In this document: positions 43,104 through 51,277 of the stretch, one piece after another | Position numbering within the stretch: position 1 is the first letter of the stretch | How the letters are laid out: each line of letters opens with the position of its first letter | Source: Gloeocapsopsis crepidinum LEGE 06123 | GTDB taxonomy: Bacteria; Cyanobacteriota; Cyanobacteriia; Cyanobacteriales; Chroococcidiopsidaceae | DNA: 51,348 bases | NCBI RefSeq assembly: GCF_015207655.1 | Contig: NZ_JADEWN010000042.1 | Span: forward strand, 1-51,348 | Direction: 5' to 3' | Notes under the pieces: generated by a model | What the model saw: the letters and a program-made list of their open reading frames with translations, nothing else | The model's database searches: none | Told to the model about the DNA's origin: nothing | Made by a program: the position numbers and the translations under genes

Positions 43104-44341
43104 AGATAACGCGCAATCGCAAAGATCGTGGCACCCAACAAGGCACCAGCAGGAACTGTAATTAACCATGCCATGATGATGCCTTGCACAGTTTTAAATT
43201 GAATTGACTTATTACCTTGTACAAGTCCAATTCCAACAACTCCACCAACAAGTGCATGGGAGGTAGAAACCGGAATTCCAATCCGCGAAGCGAGTAAAAT
43301 TGTCGTTGCAGTAGCAAGTTCAGCACAAAAACCTGCACTCGGTTGCAGTGGAATAATACCTTCTCCAATCGTAGCAATGACTTTTTTACCCCAAACTGCT
43401 AATCCTGTAACAATTCCTGCACCACCTAAAACTAAAATCCACAAGGGAATTGTGATTCCATCAACAGGAACAGTATTATTTAAACTAATATAGTTAATTA
43501 CCGCCAAAGGTGCGATCGCATTACCCACATCGTTAGAACCATGTGCAAATGCAACAAAACACGCACTCAATAGCTGAAATTTAGCTAGCTGTTTTTCGAC
43601 TTGAATGATATCTTGCTTCACACCATTAAGTTGTTTCCAACTCACCATTGTCAGTGAGATTGCTGCGATCGCACCAATACCAATTGGTAAATCGTGTTTG
43701 GGAATATTCCAATGCAGTTGTTCGTGAAAATACGTATAAATTGGTTGACTAATTTTTGGTAATACAATAACACCAAAAACACTCAAAAGTGCAGTACTTA
43801 ACCAAGGAATCCACTCATTTAACTGTTGGATAGAATTTTGGCGATCGAGAATTGAGAACTTGATGACACTATAAAACAAAGCTGCAATTGTGCCGCTAAT
43901 AAGTGGAGTGACAACCCAGGCTAAAGAAATAGTACCAATTAATGACCAATCAATTGCTTGAATCCCAACAGCTACCCAACTAAAGCCTGCGATCGCACCA
44001 ACAACTGCATGAGATGAAGATACCGGAAAGCCTCGCGATGTTGCAATTTGCAACCATAATCCAGCGGCTAGTAGTACCGAAAACATACCAATTAACAAAA
44101 CTTGCGGTTCTGCAACAAAAAAAGCCGGATTGACAATTTCAGTTGCTAAAGTTTCTGATACTTCATGACCAAATAGTACAGCACCAGCAAATTCTAGAAC
44201 TCCAGCAATAATCAAAGCTTGGCGGAGGGTAACAGCTTTTGAACCAACAGAGGTTCCCATAGCGTTAGCAACATCGTTTGCTCCTAAATTCCAAGCAACA
44301 TAAAATGCCAGTAATGCAGTTAATCCTAGCTGTAGTATCAT
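43100..44341 (-). CDS. PiT-family inorganic phosphate transporter
   Basis: A 413-residue inner-membrane phosphate permease with about ten membrane helices. Both halves carry the PiT signature: GANDVANAMGTSVGSKAVT near residue 20-38 and GSNDVGNAIAPLAVI in the second half. A cytoplasmic loop around 200-235 separates them. It is transcribed alone. PiT proteins move metal-phosphate complexes with protons, or in some cases sulfate. Phosphate is the most likely substrate. Confidence 0.9.
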   Translation of the reverse strand: MILQLGLTALLAFYVAWNLGANDVANAMGTSVGSKAVTLRQALIIAGVLEFAGAVLFGHEVSETLATEIVNPAFFVAEPQVLLIGMFSVLLAAGLWLQIATSRGFPVSSSHAVVGAIAGFSWVAVGIQAIDWSLIGTISLAWVVTPLISGTIAALFYSVIKFSILDRQNSIQQLNEWIPWLSTALLSVFGVIVLPKISQPIYTYFHEQLHWNIPKHDLPIGIGAIAAISLTMVSWKQLNGVKQDIIQVEKQLAKFQLLSACFVAFAHGSNDVGNAIAPLAVINYISLNNTVPVDGITIPLWILVLGGAGIVTGLAVWGKKVIATIGEGIIPLQPSAGFCAELATATTILLASRIGIPVSTSHALVGGVVGIGLVQGNKSIQFKTVQGIIMAWLITVPAGALLGATIFAIARYL

Positions 44342-44428
44342 TTTGCTCTAAGGTTGCTACAAATAAGGAGCAGAGAAGAATACTCTTTTCTATCTATTCA
44401 AAACTCAAAACTCAAAACTAACCACTAC

Positions 44429-45313
44429 TCACCTTTGCTTGCGCCAGTGGGGATTAATAAACTCACTTAAGCCTTCACCCAACAAGGATAATCCGACAAC
44501 AAGTAATGTTAATGCCATTCCTGGAAAAAATGCTGTCCACCAAATGCCAGTAGGTAGTGCTTGTAAAGCTTGACGTAAATCGTGTCCCCATTCAGGAACT
44601 CTTGGCGGTAAACCTTGTCCGAGAAATCCTAAACTTCCCAGTGTCAAAATCGCATCAGCAGCATTTAAGGTAAACAATACCGGAACACTTTGAATTACAT
44701 TCAAGAATAAATATCGCGAAATCACTCGCCAAGTTGATGCTCCCATAGCTTGAGCAGCTTCGACAAATAATTCAGTTTTGACACTGACAGTATGGTTGCG
44801 CACAACACGATAATACTGCGGTATGTAGGAAATGCTAATTGCGATCGCTGCATTTAATATTCCTCTGCCCACAACAAACGCCAGTGTAATAGATAGCAAC
44901 AATCCAGGAAGAGTATAGATTGTATCCATTAAAAACAGCAAAGTGCGATCCAAGCTACCACCCAAATACCCACTCACAAGTCCTAACGGCACACCAATAA
45001 TCAGACTCAACACTGTAGCAAGAACAACAACTTGCAGCGCTACTTGAGTTCCATACAGCGTTCGAGAAAAAACATCATAACCTTCGCGATTTGTCCCAAA
45101 CCAATACTGTGCTGAGGGCGGTACATGGCTAGGATTATTCAACGATTCTAGTGGATTTTGAATCCATCCCCAAGCTTGAAACACTGGAGCAAAGATAGCA
45201 ATCAGCACAAAGATCAGGGTCATAATAAACCCAATGCGCATCAGTTGTCGCGAGACATTGGAATTGCTAGAAGATTTTAAACGCAGCGGAAGTGGATGTT
45301 TGGTTACAGCCAT
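44429..45313 (-). CDS. ABC transporter permease, DppC/OppC type
   Basis: A 294-residue permease of peptide/nickel-type importers. It has an N-terminal helix (MRIGFIMTLIFVLIAIFAPV), the segment YWFGTNREGYDVFSRTLYG typical of DppC, and an EAA loop (EAAQAMGASTWRVISRYLF). I start at ATG 45313 (MAVTKHPLPLRL). The longer frame up to 45472 runs through interspersed palindromes and is unlikely. No partner DppB, ATPase or binding protein lies next to it. The two family-5 binding proteins at 14463 and 17253 could be its partners at a distance, which is common in cyanobacteria. Confidence 0.88.
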   Translation of the reverse strand: MAVTKHPLPLRLKSSSNSNVSRQLMRIGFIMTLIFVLIAIFAPVFQAWGWIQNPLESLNNPSHVPPSAQYWFGTNREGYDVFSRTLYGTQVALQVVVLATVLSLIIGVPLGLVSGYLGGSLDRTLLFLMDTIYTLPGLLLSITLAFVVGRGILNAAIAISISYIPQYYRVVRNHTVSVKTELFVEAAQAMGASTWRVISRYLFLNVIQSVPVLFTLNAADAILTLGSLGFLGQGLPPRVPEWGHDLRQALQALPTGIWWTAFFPGMALTLLVVGLSLLGEGLSEFINPHWRKQR

Positions 45314-45417
45314 CGATGTTTGCACAATGAGCAGGATCTGCTGACCATTTTTACAGAATTGTTCTAATTTTTGACAAGAGTTTGGTGATTGAAATTGCAG
45401 TTTCGTCTGTGTCGCCG

Positions 45418-45512
45418 CGAATTCTATTCGCCCCTCAACGTCTCGAATGATGCGGCGATTGGAAACTCGCACCTACAAAAACAAAGTCCGCCTGCGCGGA
45501 CTTAAATCAATG
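45418..45512. repeat. Palindromes between the DppC-type permease and NTRC
   Basis: It contains an imperfect GCGAATTCTATTCGC element (about 45417-45431) and the perfect AAGTCCGCCTGCGCGGACTT (about 45485-45504). The latter is a stem variant of the AAGTCCACC...GGTGGACTT family, with two compensating base changes. Confidence 0.8.
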
Positions 45513-45528
45513 GTTCTGACGAACACAA

Positions 45529-46899
45529 TTACAAATTGGCTTCAATCAACTGGCGGTATTGACTCTTTTGTTTGATACCTTTAACTTCCATTAATAGTTC
45601 TTGATTTTTGAACAATTGAATGGTTGGTGTTCCAGAGACTCCAGCAGTTTCCGCAATATCACGTTCCTTGTCGATGTCGATTTCAATAAAGTGGATTTTG
45701 CCATCGAACTCGTCTACTACTTTATTGAGAATTGGTTTTAATGTGTGACAAGGACCGCATCCAGGGGCAACATACTTAACCATCATTAGGCGATCGCTCT
45801 CGTGGAACAATTTCCGTAAAGCATAACCACCTTGATGACGTGTTGCATTTAAATTAAATTCGCCATTCTGCTCCGCTTTGGCTGCTTCGTGAACTAACTC
45901 ATTATCTAAGTGTAAGTTTTCTCCCTCTTGATGGAATTCTTGAATTAAACCATTAGAAGACAACCACCGTTCAGCTAACATTGCTGCCATACAACCTGAA
46001 CCAGCCGCTGTAATTGCTTGACGGTATTCATGATCTTGCACGTCACCTGCTGCAAAAACACCCTCAACACTTGTTTCTGGCGAACCAGGCTTAGTGACAA
46101 TATAGCCTACATCATCGAGTTCAATTTGTCCTTGGAACAGTGATGTGTTTGGTTTGTGACCAATAGCATAAAATAGCCCCTTGGCATGAATTTTGCCTTC
46201 TTCACCAGTTTGGGTATTGCGGACTTTTACGCCTTCCATATGCTTTTCGTTCCCAAACACATCTATTGGTTCGGTATTCCAATGCACTTGAATCTTGGGG
46301 TTACTCAAAACGCGGTCTTGCATCGCTTTACTTGCCCGCATTTTGTCACTTCTTACCAGCATATGTACTTGCGAACCATACTTGGTAAGGTAAATTGATT
46401 CTTCAGCAGCAGAGTCTCCACCACCAACTACCGCAAGTTCAGCACCATGAAAAATAGGTGTTGCACCATCGCAGATTGCACACGCTGAAATTCCTCGACT
46501 CCAAAACTCACCTTCGCAGGGTAATCCTAACCGCTTAGCTGTCGCCCCAGTCGCAATCACTACGCTATGCGTTTTAAACTCGCGTTCTTCTGAGCGTACT
46601 GTGAATGGACGCTGACTTAGATCAACGTAGGTAACGTCTTCTGTATATAATTCAGCTCCCCAGCGTTCGGCTTGTGCCTTCATCTGATCCATGAGATCAG
46701 GTCCTGTAATTCCTTTGGGAAAGCCTGGAAAATTTTCTACTTCAGTCGTTGTCATGAGCTGTCCACCAGGCAAACCTCCAACTTGAAAGCCTTCAAATAC
46801 AATCGGTTTGAGGTTAGCTCGTGCAGCATAAATTGCAGCGGTATACCCAGCCGGACCTGAACCAATAATTACCAAGTTCTCTACTGTTGGATTTGTCAT
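45529..46899 (-). CDS. trxB: NADPH thioredoxin reductase-thioredoxin fusion (NTRC type)
   Basis: A 456-residue flavoprotein fused to a thioredoxin domain. The FAD site [16 protein letters not shown] is near 13, the redox pair Cys140/Cys143 lies in CAICDGA, and the NADPH motif is [12 protein letters not shown]. The thioredoxin domain begins at about 350, with Cys381/Cys384 in [11 protein letters not shown] and the cis-Pro segment SGTPTIQLF. This layout matches plant and cyanobacterial NTRC, which uses NADPH to reduce 2-Cys peroxiredoxins and other targets, also in the dark. The gene appears monocistronic. Confidence 0.93.
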   Translation of the reverse strand: MTNPTVENLVIIGSGPAGYTAAIYAARANLKPIVFEGFQVGGLPGGQLMTTTEVENFPGFPKGITGPDLMDQMKAQAERWGAELYTEDVTYVDLSQRPFTVRSEEREFKTHSVVIATGATAKRLGLPCEGEFWSRGISACAICDGATPIFHGAELAVVGGGDSAAEESIYLTKYGSQVHMLVRSDKMRASKAMQDRVLSNPKIQVHWNTEPIDVFGNEKHMEGVKVRNTQTGEEGKIHAKGLFYAIGHKPNTSLFQGQIELDDVGYIVTKPGSPETSVEGVFAAGDVQDHEYRQAITAAGSGCMAAMLAERWLSSNGLIQEFHQEGENLHLDNELVHEAAKAEQNGEFNLNATRHQGGYALRKLFHESDRLMMVKYVAPGCGPCHTLKPILNKVVDEFDGKIHFIEIDIDKERDIAETAGVSGTPTIQLFKNQELLMEVKGIKQKSQYRQLIEANL

Positions 46900-47054
46900 G
46901 GATACTTATATAAACTCATAATGACTACGTTTAAATCAGTATAACAAAAAGTTACATATAGAGCTAGTCATAGCGTTGCAGATTTGAAATTGAGTCAAAG
47001 TTAAAAAATATCGTGCAAATCCAAGACAAATCCTGGTAGTACATTACCGCCAGA

Positions 47055-47390
47055 ATGGGTTTTGAGGAGTTTATTGCTGATGATCGAACTTTTGATGCTG
47101 TCGTGCGTAATCTAGAGGTCATTGGTGAAGCCGCGAAAAATATTCCTCAAGAAATACGCGATCGCTATCTTCATATCGAGTGGCGCAAGATTGCTGGTTT
47201 ACAAGATATACTAATTCACACTTATTTTCGCCTCAGTACGCCAATTTTCTGGGATGTCGTGCAAAATAAAGTACCACCTCTGCAAGAGCAAGTGAAAAAA
47301 CACAAGCAACTGATAGCTAATACATTTGACTTATTAGAAGAGAGCGATCGCACTTTCAATTCATCAAAAGCAAAATTGCACTTTTGTTAA
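47055..47390 (+). pseudogene. HepT/DUF86-like toxin remnant, N-terminus and catalytic Arg missing
   Basis: The frame begins at [20 protein letters not shown], which in HepT-family HEPN ribonucleases lies after a first helix of about 25-30 residues. A TAG lies in frame six codons upstream. The active-site motif Arg-x4-His appears as LQDILIH, with Gln50 in place of Arg and His55 kept. The last ten residues ([10 protein letters not shown]) are encoded by a repeat that recurs at 51138. No MntA/nucleotidyltransferase partner is adjacent. Probably an inactive relic. Confidence 0.7.
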
Positions 47391-47413
47391 CTATCACAGT
47401 AATATAGGCGATT
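47341..47413. repeat. Approximately 70-bp direct repeat, left copy
   Basis: The core GCACTTTCAATT and AGCAAAATTGCACTTTTGTT recur at 51138-51206 in the same orientation with few differences. It overlaps the end of the HepT-like remnant and continues into a GCGATTGCGCGTAGCGC element that also recurs near 50440. Confidence 0.75.
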
Positions 47414-47545
47414 GCGCGTAGCGCAGTGCCGTAGGCAATCGCAACCCCAATTACCAATTCCCCAAAATTCATTGTAAAGATTCCTGTTTCCTGTGGGCAT
47501 ATTAGTGAGTGAATGCTAAACAAGTCCATGCAGGAGAAGCGCACG

Positions 47546-48862
47546 ATGCAGGTAGAGACTAAAGAACTGAGTGAAAAAATTCGGCAGCAGTTTGATACCG
47601 GACCATATCCGCGCATTCCGTTAGAGAAGTCTCCGAAGAATGATGCGATCGCGCTGTATATCCATAGCTTGGTGAATGCGTATTATTTGAGAAATCAAAA
47701 AGTTATAAGTACTGAAGGTAAGTTAATTTTAGATGCTGGGTGTGGCTCTGGATATAAGTCACTCATATTAGCTCAAGCCAACCCTGGTGCAAAGATTGTG
47801 GGTGTAGATATCTCTACCAACTCAATTGAACTTGCAAAACAGCGATTGCAACATCACGGTTTTGACAATGCACAGTTTTATGTATGCGGTATTGAAGAAT
47901 TAGCAACTTTAGGATTGCAGTTTGACTATATTAATTGTGATGATGTGTTGTATTTGTTGAGTGAACCAGCTGTTGGGTTGCAGGCGATGAAGTCAGTTCT
48001 CAAGCCTGATGGTATTATCCGTGCTAATCTGCATAGTTCGTTGCAACGTACCCACTACTACCGCGCCCAAGAAGTTTTCAAGATGATGGGGCTGATGGAT
48101 GACAACCCACAAGAATTAGAGATTGACTTGGTGCGAGACACAATGAAGGCTTTGAAAGATCAAGTAAAACTCAAAGCTTATACATGGAGTTCTGCGTTAG
48201 AAGCTGATCCAGAACGAATTTTGATGAATCTCTTATTTCAGGGAGATAAAGGCTATACAATTCCTGAAACATTTGCAGCTATTTATCAAGCTGAGCTTGA
48301 GTTTATCAGTATGGTAAATTGGCGGCAATGGAATTTGATGGAATTATTTAAAGAACCGGATGATTTACCAGCTTTTCTTGCAATGAGTTTACCAGAAACA
48401 TCTGTAGAAGAACAACTCACTTTATTTGAATTGTTGCATCCAGTTCATCGGTTACTAGACTTTTGGTGTGGTCATCCGCAACAAAGTCAAGATTTTGTTC
48501 CAGTTGCCGAGTGGGAGTTATCTAACTGGGAAACCGCACAAATTCACATAGTACCGCAGCTAAGAACACCAGAGATTAAACAAGAACTGCTTAAATCCAT
48601 CTCGCAATTAAACACGTTTGAAATTAGCCAGTATTTACCTATTCCAGAAAAACATGTATCAGTAGATAGTACAGTTGCAGCTTGTTTATTACCTTTATGG
48701 GAAGCACCGCGGTCGATGCTCTCACTAGTAAAACACTGGCAGAAATTACGCCCTGTGAATCTGGCAACACTTGAGCCATATAGTGAAAAGGAGGCTTTGG
48801 ATGTGCTAAGTAATGCTCTACTTGGTTTAGAAAGTCGTGGTTATCTTCTTGTAGAGCGGTAA
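47546..48862 (+). CDS. Class I SAM-dependent methyltransferase, large form
   Basis: A 438-residue cytoplasmic protein. The N-terminal half is a Rossmann methyltransferase: motif I LILDAGCGSGYKSLILA, the acidic end of strand 2 VGVDIS, and a DDVLYLL segment. The C-terminal 200 residues are of an unrecognised helical type (LFELLHPVHRLLDFWCGHPQ). Its early block FDTGPYPRIPLEKSP is typical of a cyanobacterial group of proteins, sometimes found fused to TPRs. The start ATG 47546 follows AGGAGAAG. The substrate is unknown. It lies inside the repeat-bracketed accessory zone. Confidence 0.85.
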   Translation: MQVETKELSEKIRQQFDTGPYPRIPLEKSPKNDAIALYIHSLVNAYYLRNQKVISTEGKLILDAGCGSGYKSLILAQANPGAKIVGVDISTNSIELAKQRLQHHGFDNAQFYVCGIEELATLGLQFDYINCDDVLYLLSEPAVGLQAMKSVLKPDGIIRANLHSSLQRTHYYRAQEVFKMMGLMDDNPQELEIDLVRDTMKALKDQVKLKAYTWSSALEADPERILMNLLFQGDKGYTIPETFAAIYQAELEFISMVNWRQWNLMELFKEPDDLPAFLAMSLPETSVEEQLTLFELLHPVHRLLDFWCGHPQQSQDFVPVAEWELSNWETAQIHIVPQLRTPEIKQELLKSISQLNTFEISQYLPIPEKHVSVDSTVAACLLPLWEAPRSMLSLVKHWQKLRPVNLATLEPYSEKEALDVLSNALLGLESRGYLLVER

Positions 48863-48871
48863 AATCATTTT

Positions 48872-49387
48872 TCATGAGCGATCGCATGAGATTTGTGTTT
48901 TGCGTGCGATCGCAATTGACATCCTCTCGTATCTATCAAACTTGAACTCACAACCGTTGGAGCAGTTCATCATATTTTGCTTACTATGCGTCATAGAAAA
49001 GGTTTTAAACGTGGCTACTGTAACAATAGCTGTCTCTACTAAATTCTGCCCCTGAACCAAATCTGTATCACCTGCGATCAGGAAATCTGCATTTGAAGCA
49101 ATTGCACAGTTTAGGAATTTAGCGTTATTGGGATCTATAGGAAAATCAATAGATATATCGACTTCAACACAAATTGGAAATGTATCAAGTAGTTTAAACC
49201 ATTGCTCTTTTACTTCTTGTGTTAATCGAAATTTACGTCTGCTCAAGACCTCTTTGTACTCAATCAGTATTTCCTGTGAGATAATCCACTCAAACTCAGC
49301 GCAATCTACAATGAACTGAATTACTGGCTCTGGATCTCTGTCTCGCAAAATAGCAGAGACAAGAACAATAGCAGTTACTACGATCAT
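48872..49387 (-). pseudogene. PIN-domain toxin (COG1569 type), degraded active site and tail
   Basis: The body matches PIN-family putative toxins: ILRDRDPEPVIQFIV, FEWIISQEILIEYKEVLSRR, and the second acidic cluster NAKFLNCAIASNADFLIAGD. The first strand should read like IDTNVLVSA but here is MIVVTAIVLVSA, so the first catalytic Asp is missing. After about residue 133 the frame runs into foreign sequence: 48942-48974 matches, in another frame, the 3' end of the RelE-like gene at 50529. Upstream lies a decayed copy of the antitoxin gene of 50802. Most likely inactive. Confidence 0.75.
48942..48974 (-). pseudogene. 3'-end relic of a RelE-type toxin gene
   Basis: This 33-base stretch matches 50523-50555 at about 30 positions. 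In the proper frame it encodes KYDELLQRL and a stop, the same end as the intact toxin at 50529-50798 (EYDELLQRL). It is embedded in the tail of the PIN frame. Confidence 0.7.
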
Positions 49388-49439
49388 TTATCAAGGGCAA
49401 ACTCGCGGTTGGTTGAGTTATCTTGCTATGCGATCGCTC

Positions 49440-49586
49440 AATCCATTGTTGATCGGTTGTTGCCTCAAAGCGAGTTACTCAAGCTTGTTCATCTTGGAGT
49501 TTATTCAGAAGCTTAAGCGCGATCGCCAGACAGTTGCTCGTCTGGGAGTTGTTCGATTTCTGCGATTGCATGGCGAAGTAGTTCAG
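49440..49586 (-). pseudogene. Decayed second copy of the antitoxin gene of 50802-51026
   Basis: By-eye alignment to 50878-51022 shows high identity. Read on the minus strand, it gives ELLRHAIAEIEQLPDEQ, then a one-base insertion shifts the frame, and a Trp codon corresponds to TGA. The start codon is also lost. It lies just upstream of the broken PIN gene, in the position of its antitoxin. Confidence 0.75.
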
Positions 49587-49749
49587 CTAGCTAGTGCGTT
49601 TGACTGCTCAAAGTCACGATCCTAGATGATCGCATTTCTGCCATACTCCTCATCAGGAAATTGTTGCTAAAGTGTATAAATTTTAATACAAAAATACACC
49701 AAATTGCTAGCATTGTGCTATGACTCTAGTAAGTTAAGCTCTTCAAATT

Positions 49750-49992
49750 ATGGCAAACCTAAGTTTACGAGATGTTCCAGAAGACCTTTATCAGCGAATT
49801 AAAGAAATTGCAGATCGCCAACGTCGCTCAGTAAATCAGCAAATTATTGTACTTCTAGAGCAGTCATTGCAGCAGAAGCGATCGCGAGTTGAAGTATTAG
49901 CAAGTATCGATCAACGAAACGCGACAATTGCCAAACGTGTAGGGATAACACCTGACTCGGCTGAAATGATTGCAGAAGATCGCCAGCGTTGA
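49750..49992 (+). CDS. Ribbon-helix-helix antitoxin (VapB/FitA type)
   Basis: An 80-residue DNA-binding antitoxin. The N-terminal ribbon-helix-helix has the form ANLSLRDVPEDLYQRIKEIA, followed by RQRRSVNQQIIVLLEQSL. The acidic C-terminal part (PDSAEMIAEDRQR) would wrap the toxin. Its TGA overlaps the ATG of the PIN toxin gene by one base, the usual antitoxin-first layout. It is expected to repress its own promoter in the AT-rich stretch 49640-49749. Confidence 0.88.
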   Translation: MANLSLRDVPEDLYQRIKEIADRQRRSVNQQIIVLLEQSLQQKRSRVEVLASIDQRNATIAKRVGITPDSAEMIAEDRQR

Positions 49993-50435
49993 TGCTATTA
50001 GTGATTGACAGTAGCGTTCTAGCTAAATGGTTGTTTCCAGAACCGTTGCAGTCACAAGCAAGGGCTTTACGTCAAGACTGGGAATCCTCAACAGTTGAAT
50101 TGATTGCTCCTAACTTGATGTTTGTTGAAGTTGGTAATATTATTTGGAAAAAGCAGCGTTTGGGCTTGATTACGCAAGAAGAAGCAACAAGTTCGATCTT
50201 GGACTTACTCGATTTAGAGATCCCAACTGTCGAGTCGCAAGTCATCTTAGCAGAGGCTTATAGTTTGGCTGAGTGCTTTGACCGAACAGTATATGATGCC
50301 TTATATCTTGCATTAGCTCAAGTCAATAGTGCTAATATGATTACTGCTGATCTCCGCTTATATAATGCGGTTGCTTCAAAGTTAGATTTTGTAGAGTATT
50401 TAGGTCATTATCAAGGGTTAGCAGATAGAGAATGA
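49992..50435 (+). CDS. vapC: VapC-type PIN-domain ribonuclease toxin
   Basis: A 147-residue PIN toxin with an intact acidic site: LLVIDSSVLAKWLF (first Asp), the conserved Glu in LMFVEVGNIIWK, YDALYLALAQ (third acidic residue) and a late TADLRLYNAV. VapC proteins cleave tRNA or rRNA; the target here is unknown. The start is ATG 49992, overlapping the antitoxin stop; a TTG one codon earlier is less likely. This is the only PIN gene in the window that looks functional. Confidence 0.88.
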   Translation: MLLVIDSSVLAKWLFPEPLQSQARALRQDWESSTVELIAPNLMFVEVGNIIWKKQRLGLITQEEATSSILDLLDLEIPTVESQVILAEAYSLAECFDRTVYDALYLALAQVNSANMITADLRLYNAVASKLDFVEYLGHYQGLADRE

Positions 50436-50465
50436 GCAGCGATTGCGCGTAGCGCACCACTAAAA

Positions 50466-50512
50466 GCGATCGCACTTCTGGGAATGACTCTGATTGAACA
50501 GAGCGATCGCAC
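50466..50512. repeat. 47-bp repeat, copy also at 51103-51150
   Basis: Both copies read GCGATCGCACTTCT, a three-base variable part, then AATGACTCTGATTGAACAGA and GC..CCGCAC/GATCGCAC. They flank the RelE-antitoxin pair (50529-51026) in direct orientation. Confidence 0.8.
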
Positions 50513-50528
50513 ATCAATTGATTTGAAC

Positions 50529-50798
50529 TTACAACCGTTGGAGCAACTCATCATACTCATCATGCACTCCAATCCAGAACCAATAAATGCACTCTGACTC
50601 AATCAAACCTAGTGCGCGGTGATTGCTACTGATGCGAACTGAATAAATCGGTTGACGTTGACTCACTCTTTTAAATTGTAAGCTGTTGTGGTAAGGATCT
50701 TCGCGCCAGAGTTTGTAAGCTTTTGCTGCTTGTTCTTGCACAGATGTAGGAAGTTGGCGAAGTTGCTTGCGAAATGATTTGGTTACACTCGATTGCAT
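50529..50798 (-). CDS. RelE/ParE-type toxin
   Basis: An 89-residue basic protein of the RelE/ParE superfamily: VTKSFRKQLRQLPTSVQEQA, then LQFKRVSQRQPIYSVRISSN and HRALGLIE, ending with WIGVHDEYDELLQRL. The basic core and the conserved Arg residues of mRNA-interferase members are present. It follows the antitoxin gene by 3 bp on the same strand. A relic of its 3' end lies in the broken PIN gene at 48942. Confidence 0.85.
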   Translation of the reverse strand: MQSSVTKSFRKQLRQLPTSVQEQAAKAYKLWREDPYHNSLQFKRVSQRQPIYSVRISSNHRALGLIESECIYWFWIGVHDEYDELLQRL

Positions 50799-50801
50799 TA
50801 T

Positions 50802-51026
50802 TTAACTTGGAAAAACGTCATCGAGTGGAATAGTTTCACCATTGGCAATCTCTTGGCGGATTGTAGCAGCCAGTCGATCCCATTGTTGATCGGTTGTTGC
50901 CTCAAAGCGAGTTCTCCACGCTTGTTCATCTTGGAGTTCATTGAGAAGCTTAAGCGCGATCGCATCTTGTTGCTCGTCTGGGAGTTTTTCGATTTGTGCG
51001 ATCGCACGGCGAAGTAGTTCAGTCAT
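50802..51026 (-). CDS. Antitoxin of the RelE-type pair
   Basis: A 74-residue acidic helical protein (MTELLRRAIAQIEKLPDEQQ, then ALKLLNELQDEQAW and a C-terminal part with ANGETIPLDDVFPS). This type commonly precedes RelE- or PIN-type toxins in cyanobacteria. It starts at ATG 51026 and ends 3 bp before the toxin start. A decayed duplicate lies at 49440-49586. Confidence 0.82.
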   Translation of the reverse strand: MTELLRRAIAQIEKLPDEQQDAIALKLLNELQDEQAWRTRFEATTDQQWDRLAATIRQEIANGETIPLDDVFPS

Positions 51027-51102
51027 GTTTCAATTACAAAGCATTGTACAGTAATATATTGAGTCAATTTTACCTAAGTTGTGAGTTGGTATGCTAACTC
51101 AG

Positions 51103-51206
51103 GCGATCGCACTTCTTTAGAATGACTCTGATTGAACAGAGCAACCGCACTTTCAATTTATCAACAGCAAAATTGCACTTTTGTTAATCAGTAATGCAGG
51201 CGATCG
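51103..51206. repeat. Composite repeat block before the IS630 element
   Basis: The first part (51103-51150) is the second copy of the 47-bp repeat at 50466. The second part (51138-51206) is the second copy of the 70-bp repeat at 47341. The region 51027-51277 has no gene. Confidence 0.75.
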
Positions 51207-51277
51207 CGCTATGGTTAATGTTACAGCCTATTGCAAGTTTATGAGGTACAGTAAGAGGAGTACACAAATGAAGTCTA

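Noticed and set aside
45314-45472. 53-codon N-terminal extension of the DppC-type permease
   Set aside because: It is encoded by interspersed palindromes (GCGAATTCTATTCGC region) and lacks similarity to permease N-termini.
49413-49625. 70-codon open frame on the plus strand
   Set aside because: It is the antisense of the decayed antitoxin copy; the same antisense frame exists opposite the intact antitoxin gene at 50793.
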